Assembly: GCA_004352715.1 (NCBI GenBank)
Contig: SCFE01000047.1
Location: forward strand, 448,220-512,219
Length of the DNA: 64,000 nt
Source of the DNA: Hofstenia miamia
Taxonomy: Eukaryota; Xenacoelomorpha; Acoela
Direction of reading: 5' to 3'
Shown here: piece by piece, positions 40,401-43,400 of the stretch
Position numbering within the stretch: the stretch's first letter is position 1
Layout: the number at the start of each line of letters is the position of its first letter
Notes under the pieces: model-generated
The model's input: the letters and a program-made list of their open reading frames with translations, nothing else
What the model was told of the DNA's origin: nothing
Databases searched by the model: none
Program-made: the position numbers and the translations under genes

Positions 40401-43400
40401 AACATTTTGTAAAACCAATTGGGAAATACAGCATAAAGAAATTTCTTAATCACACTGAAAGATACTGTCCTTCGTGCAATTTATGCACTACTGCTATGCT
40501 TTCTGCTAATAAAAAAAGATTTTCAATATTACACAATTGTTTTTACAGGGACAGGAGCTTTAGCACATGAATTTATAAGTTTTCTAATAGCATATTGGAA
40601 TAAACATCTTAGTTGCCATAAATAGGCAAATTATAGGACATTTCATAGATGAATGAGAAGAGGATAATTTAGCATTAACGGTTAATCTTCAATCGAGAAA
40701 TGTCGAAGTAGTGTCTTGTGAATAGGGAATACTTTTTATCCTAAAAGTCAAGATTTCGTTACTTTTAACATTAATCATTTGTAGTATCTATGCACAAAAC
40801 ATTTTTCTTTAACTCAATTAATCTTCATTTAATATTTATTGGACAAGAAGAAGGACTAATTACCAGAACAGCAAGATAGGGAATCTTCTTTTAGTATGCA
40901 CAATGTGTAGTGTAATATATAAAAAGCCCAACATGACATTAGGTGATGTAGCAAGTCCCGCACAATAAGGTTTAAGAAGCATCTTACATATAGATTGTCT
41001 CAGGATTTAAAATGGTAATGTTCTGATTCCTGACCTGTAATGAATGAATTTCCAACGCAAATGACAAAATTATGAATACATCACACAATTTTCTAATCTC
41101 CACTGAAGCTGAGAAACCTGTTCTTCACATGTAATCCTTTATATGCAACTTTCAAGGAGTGATCAATTGAAATTTGTAAAATATATTTTAATAATTAAAT
41201 ATTATATTTTACTTACATTGTGTTAAAGATAGTATATAGACAAACATTGCACACTCTTACATTTCGGTTCACCGATAACTCTCTGCAGAAAATGAGAACC
41301 GATGAGCCATTAAATAGGTTTTCAATAATAGAACGCTATCTAGTTAAGTTTGAAAAATTTCATTTTCGTTTACGACACAAAGTAAAAATGATGCTATGTC
41401 TAATGCTTAATTTAATCAAGAAATGGCTGGAAACTACAAAAAATATATCTATTGAAAGGCAACAATATGTTACCAACAAAATTTTAAAAAACTAGAATCA
41501 AATCAATAAACAGCTGCAGTTCAGAGTGATCGGAAGAATGTAATTAGACGGATGAAATATTACTAAAAATTAGTTAACTAGAAGTGACATTATCAGCGAT
41601 TGGTTATATGAGACAAACATATCTTTGTTTTTAAAATTGATTTTATTAATGGTTTAGAGCTTTTGCACTGTGATATCAAATTAAACAGCGCTCTGTACTT
41701 TATGCATGGCTCAACATTAATATTACTCCATCTAGCGGCTAAATATAGGGAATTAATTAATTAATGAAATCTATGCATTTGCTTTCATAAAGACTGATTC
41801 ACATAAGCGCAAAAGGTTTGAACAAATTAAGTTGTTTATTGTAGAGTTTATGTATAAAATTATTCAGAAAACCACCTTTCAAAAATAAACTATACTAAGC
41901 AAATATTGTATAATTGCTTCATAAATATTTCAATTGTTACGAGTATATTGTTTCTATAAATTAGCATTGTTTTGATTCTCGGAAAATTAAAATTAAATCA
42001 ACAAATTCAATGGAAAACATTGTATCAATTCTACCATTCATAAAATTATGTATAAATGAAATGTGAAGCTAAAACTACCTGACCACCTGTAGCTAGAGCT
42101 TTAAAGCTAGCAGCACTTGTTACACATCGGACAATATTAAGGTCGAGAGACTCTAGTCTTCGTTCAGATGCAGGGTCCAACAAGTGAAGCATCTCATTTG
42201 AATCAATGATGGCTAAAGCTCGTGCAGATAACCAAACAACCGAAGAGATATCATGTCTGATCCTTGTAGGAGTTGAAATCTGTTGAAGAGGACGCATTTT
42301 GCCCTAAAATATAACTGTGGAATGAGGTAATAAGGATATNNNNNNNNNNNNNNNNNNNNNNNNNNNNNNNNNNNNNNNNNNNNNNNNNNNNNNNNNNNNN
42401 NNNNNNNNNNNNNNNNNNNNNNNNNNNNNNNNNNNNNNNNNNNNNNNNNNNNNNNNNNNNNNNNNNNNNNNNNNNNNNNNNNNNNNNNNNNNNNNNNNNN
42501 NNNNNNNNNNNNNNNNNNNNNNNNNNNNNNNNNNNNNNNNNNNNNNNNNNNNNNNNNNNNNNNNNNNNNNNNNNNNNNNNNNNNNNNNNNNNNNNNNNNN
42601 NNNNNNNNNNNNNNNNNNNNNNNNNNNNNNNNNNNNNNNNNNNNNNNNNNNNNNNNNNNNNNNNNNNNNNNNNNNNNNNNNNNNNNNNNNNNNNNNNNNN
42701 NNNNNNNNNNNNNNNNNNNNNNNNNNNNNNNNNNNNNNNNNNNNNNNNNNNNNNNNNNNNNNNNNNNNNNNNNNNNNNNNNNNNNNNNNNNNNNNNNNNN
42801 NNNNNNNNNNNNNNNNNNNNNNNNNNNNNNNNNNNNNNNNNNNNNNNNNNNNNNNNNNNNNNNNNNNNNNNNNNNNNNNNNNNNNNNNNNNNNNNNNNNN
42901 NNNNNNNNNNNNNNNNNNNNNNNNNNNNNNNNNNNNNNNNNNNNNNNNNNNNNNNNNNNNNNNNNNNNNNNNNNNNNNNNNNNNNNNNNNNNNNNNNNNN
43001 NNNNNNNNNNNNNNNNNNNNNNNNNNNNNNNNNNNNNNNNNNNNNNNNNNNNNNNNNNNNNNNNNNNNNNNNNNNNNNNNNNNNNNNNNNNNNNNNNNNN
43101 NNNNNNNNNNNNNNNNNNNNNNNNNNNNNNNNNNNNNNNNNNNNNNNNNNNNNNNNNNNNNNNNNNNNNNNNNNNNNNNNNNNNNNNNNNNNNNNNNNNN
43201 NNNNNNNNNNNNNNNNNNNNNNNNNNNNNNNNNNNNNNNNNNNNNNNNNNNNNNNNNNNNNNNNNNNNNNNNNNNNNNNNNNNNNNNNNNNNNNNNNNNN
43301 NNNNNNNNNNNNNNNNNNNNNNNNNNNNNNNNNNNNNNNGCTTCATTTTCCAACCTGTAAGTTTCGAGGTGCAAGGAGGTGCTGGCCCAGAAACAACCAA

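Larger units (their letters stand above)
37024..42078 (-). other. VPS8 intron C-D (5.1 kb)
   Basis: Holds (TA)n with a gap, a 221-bp foldback element, LINE endonuclease debris and a gap-flanking duplication. The rest, including 38700-39960 and 40600-42078, has nothing recognised. Confidence 0.75.
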
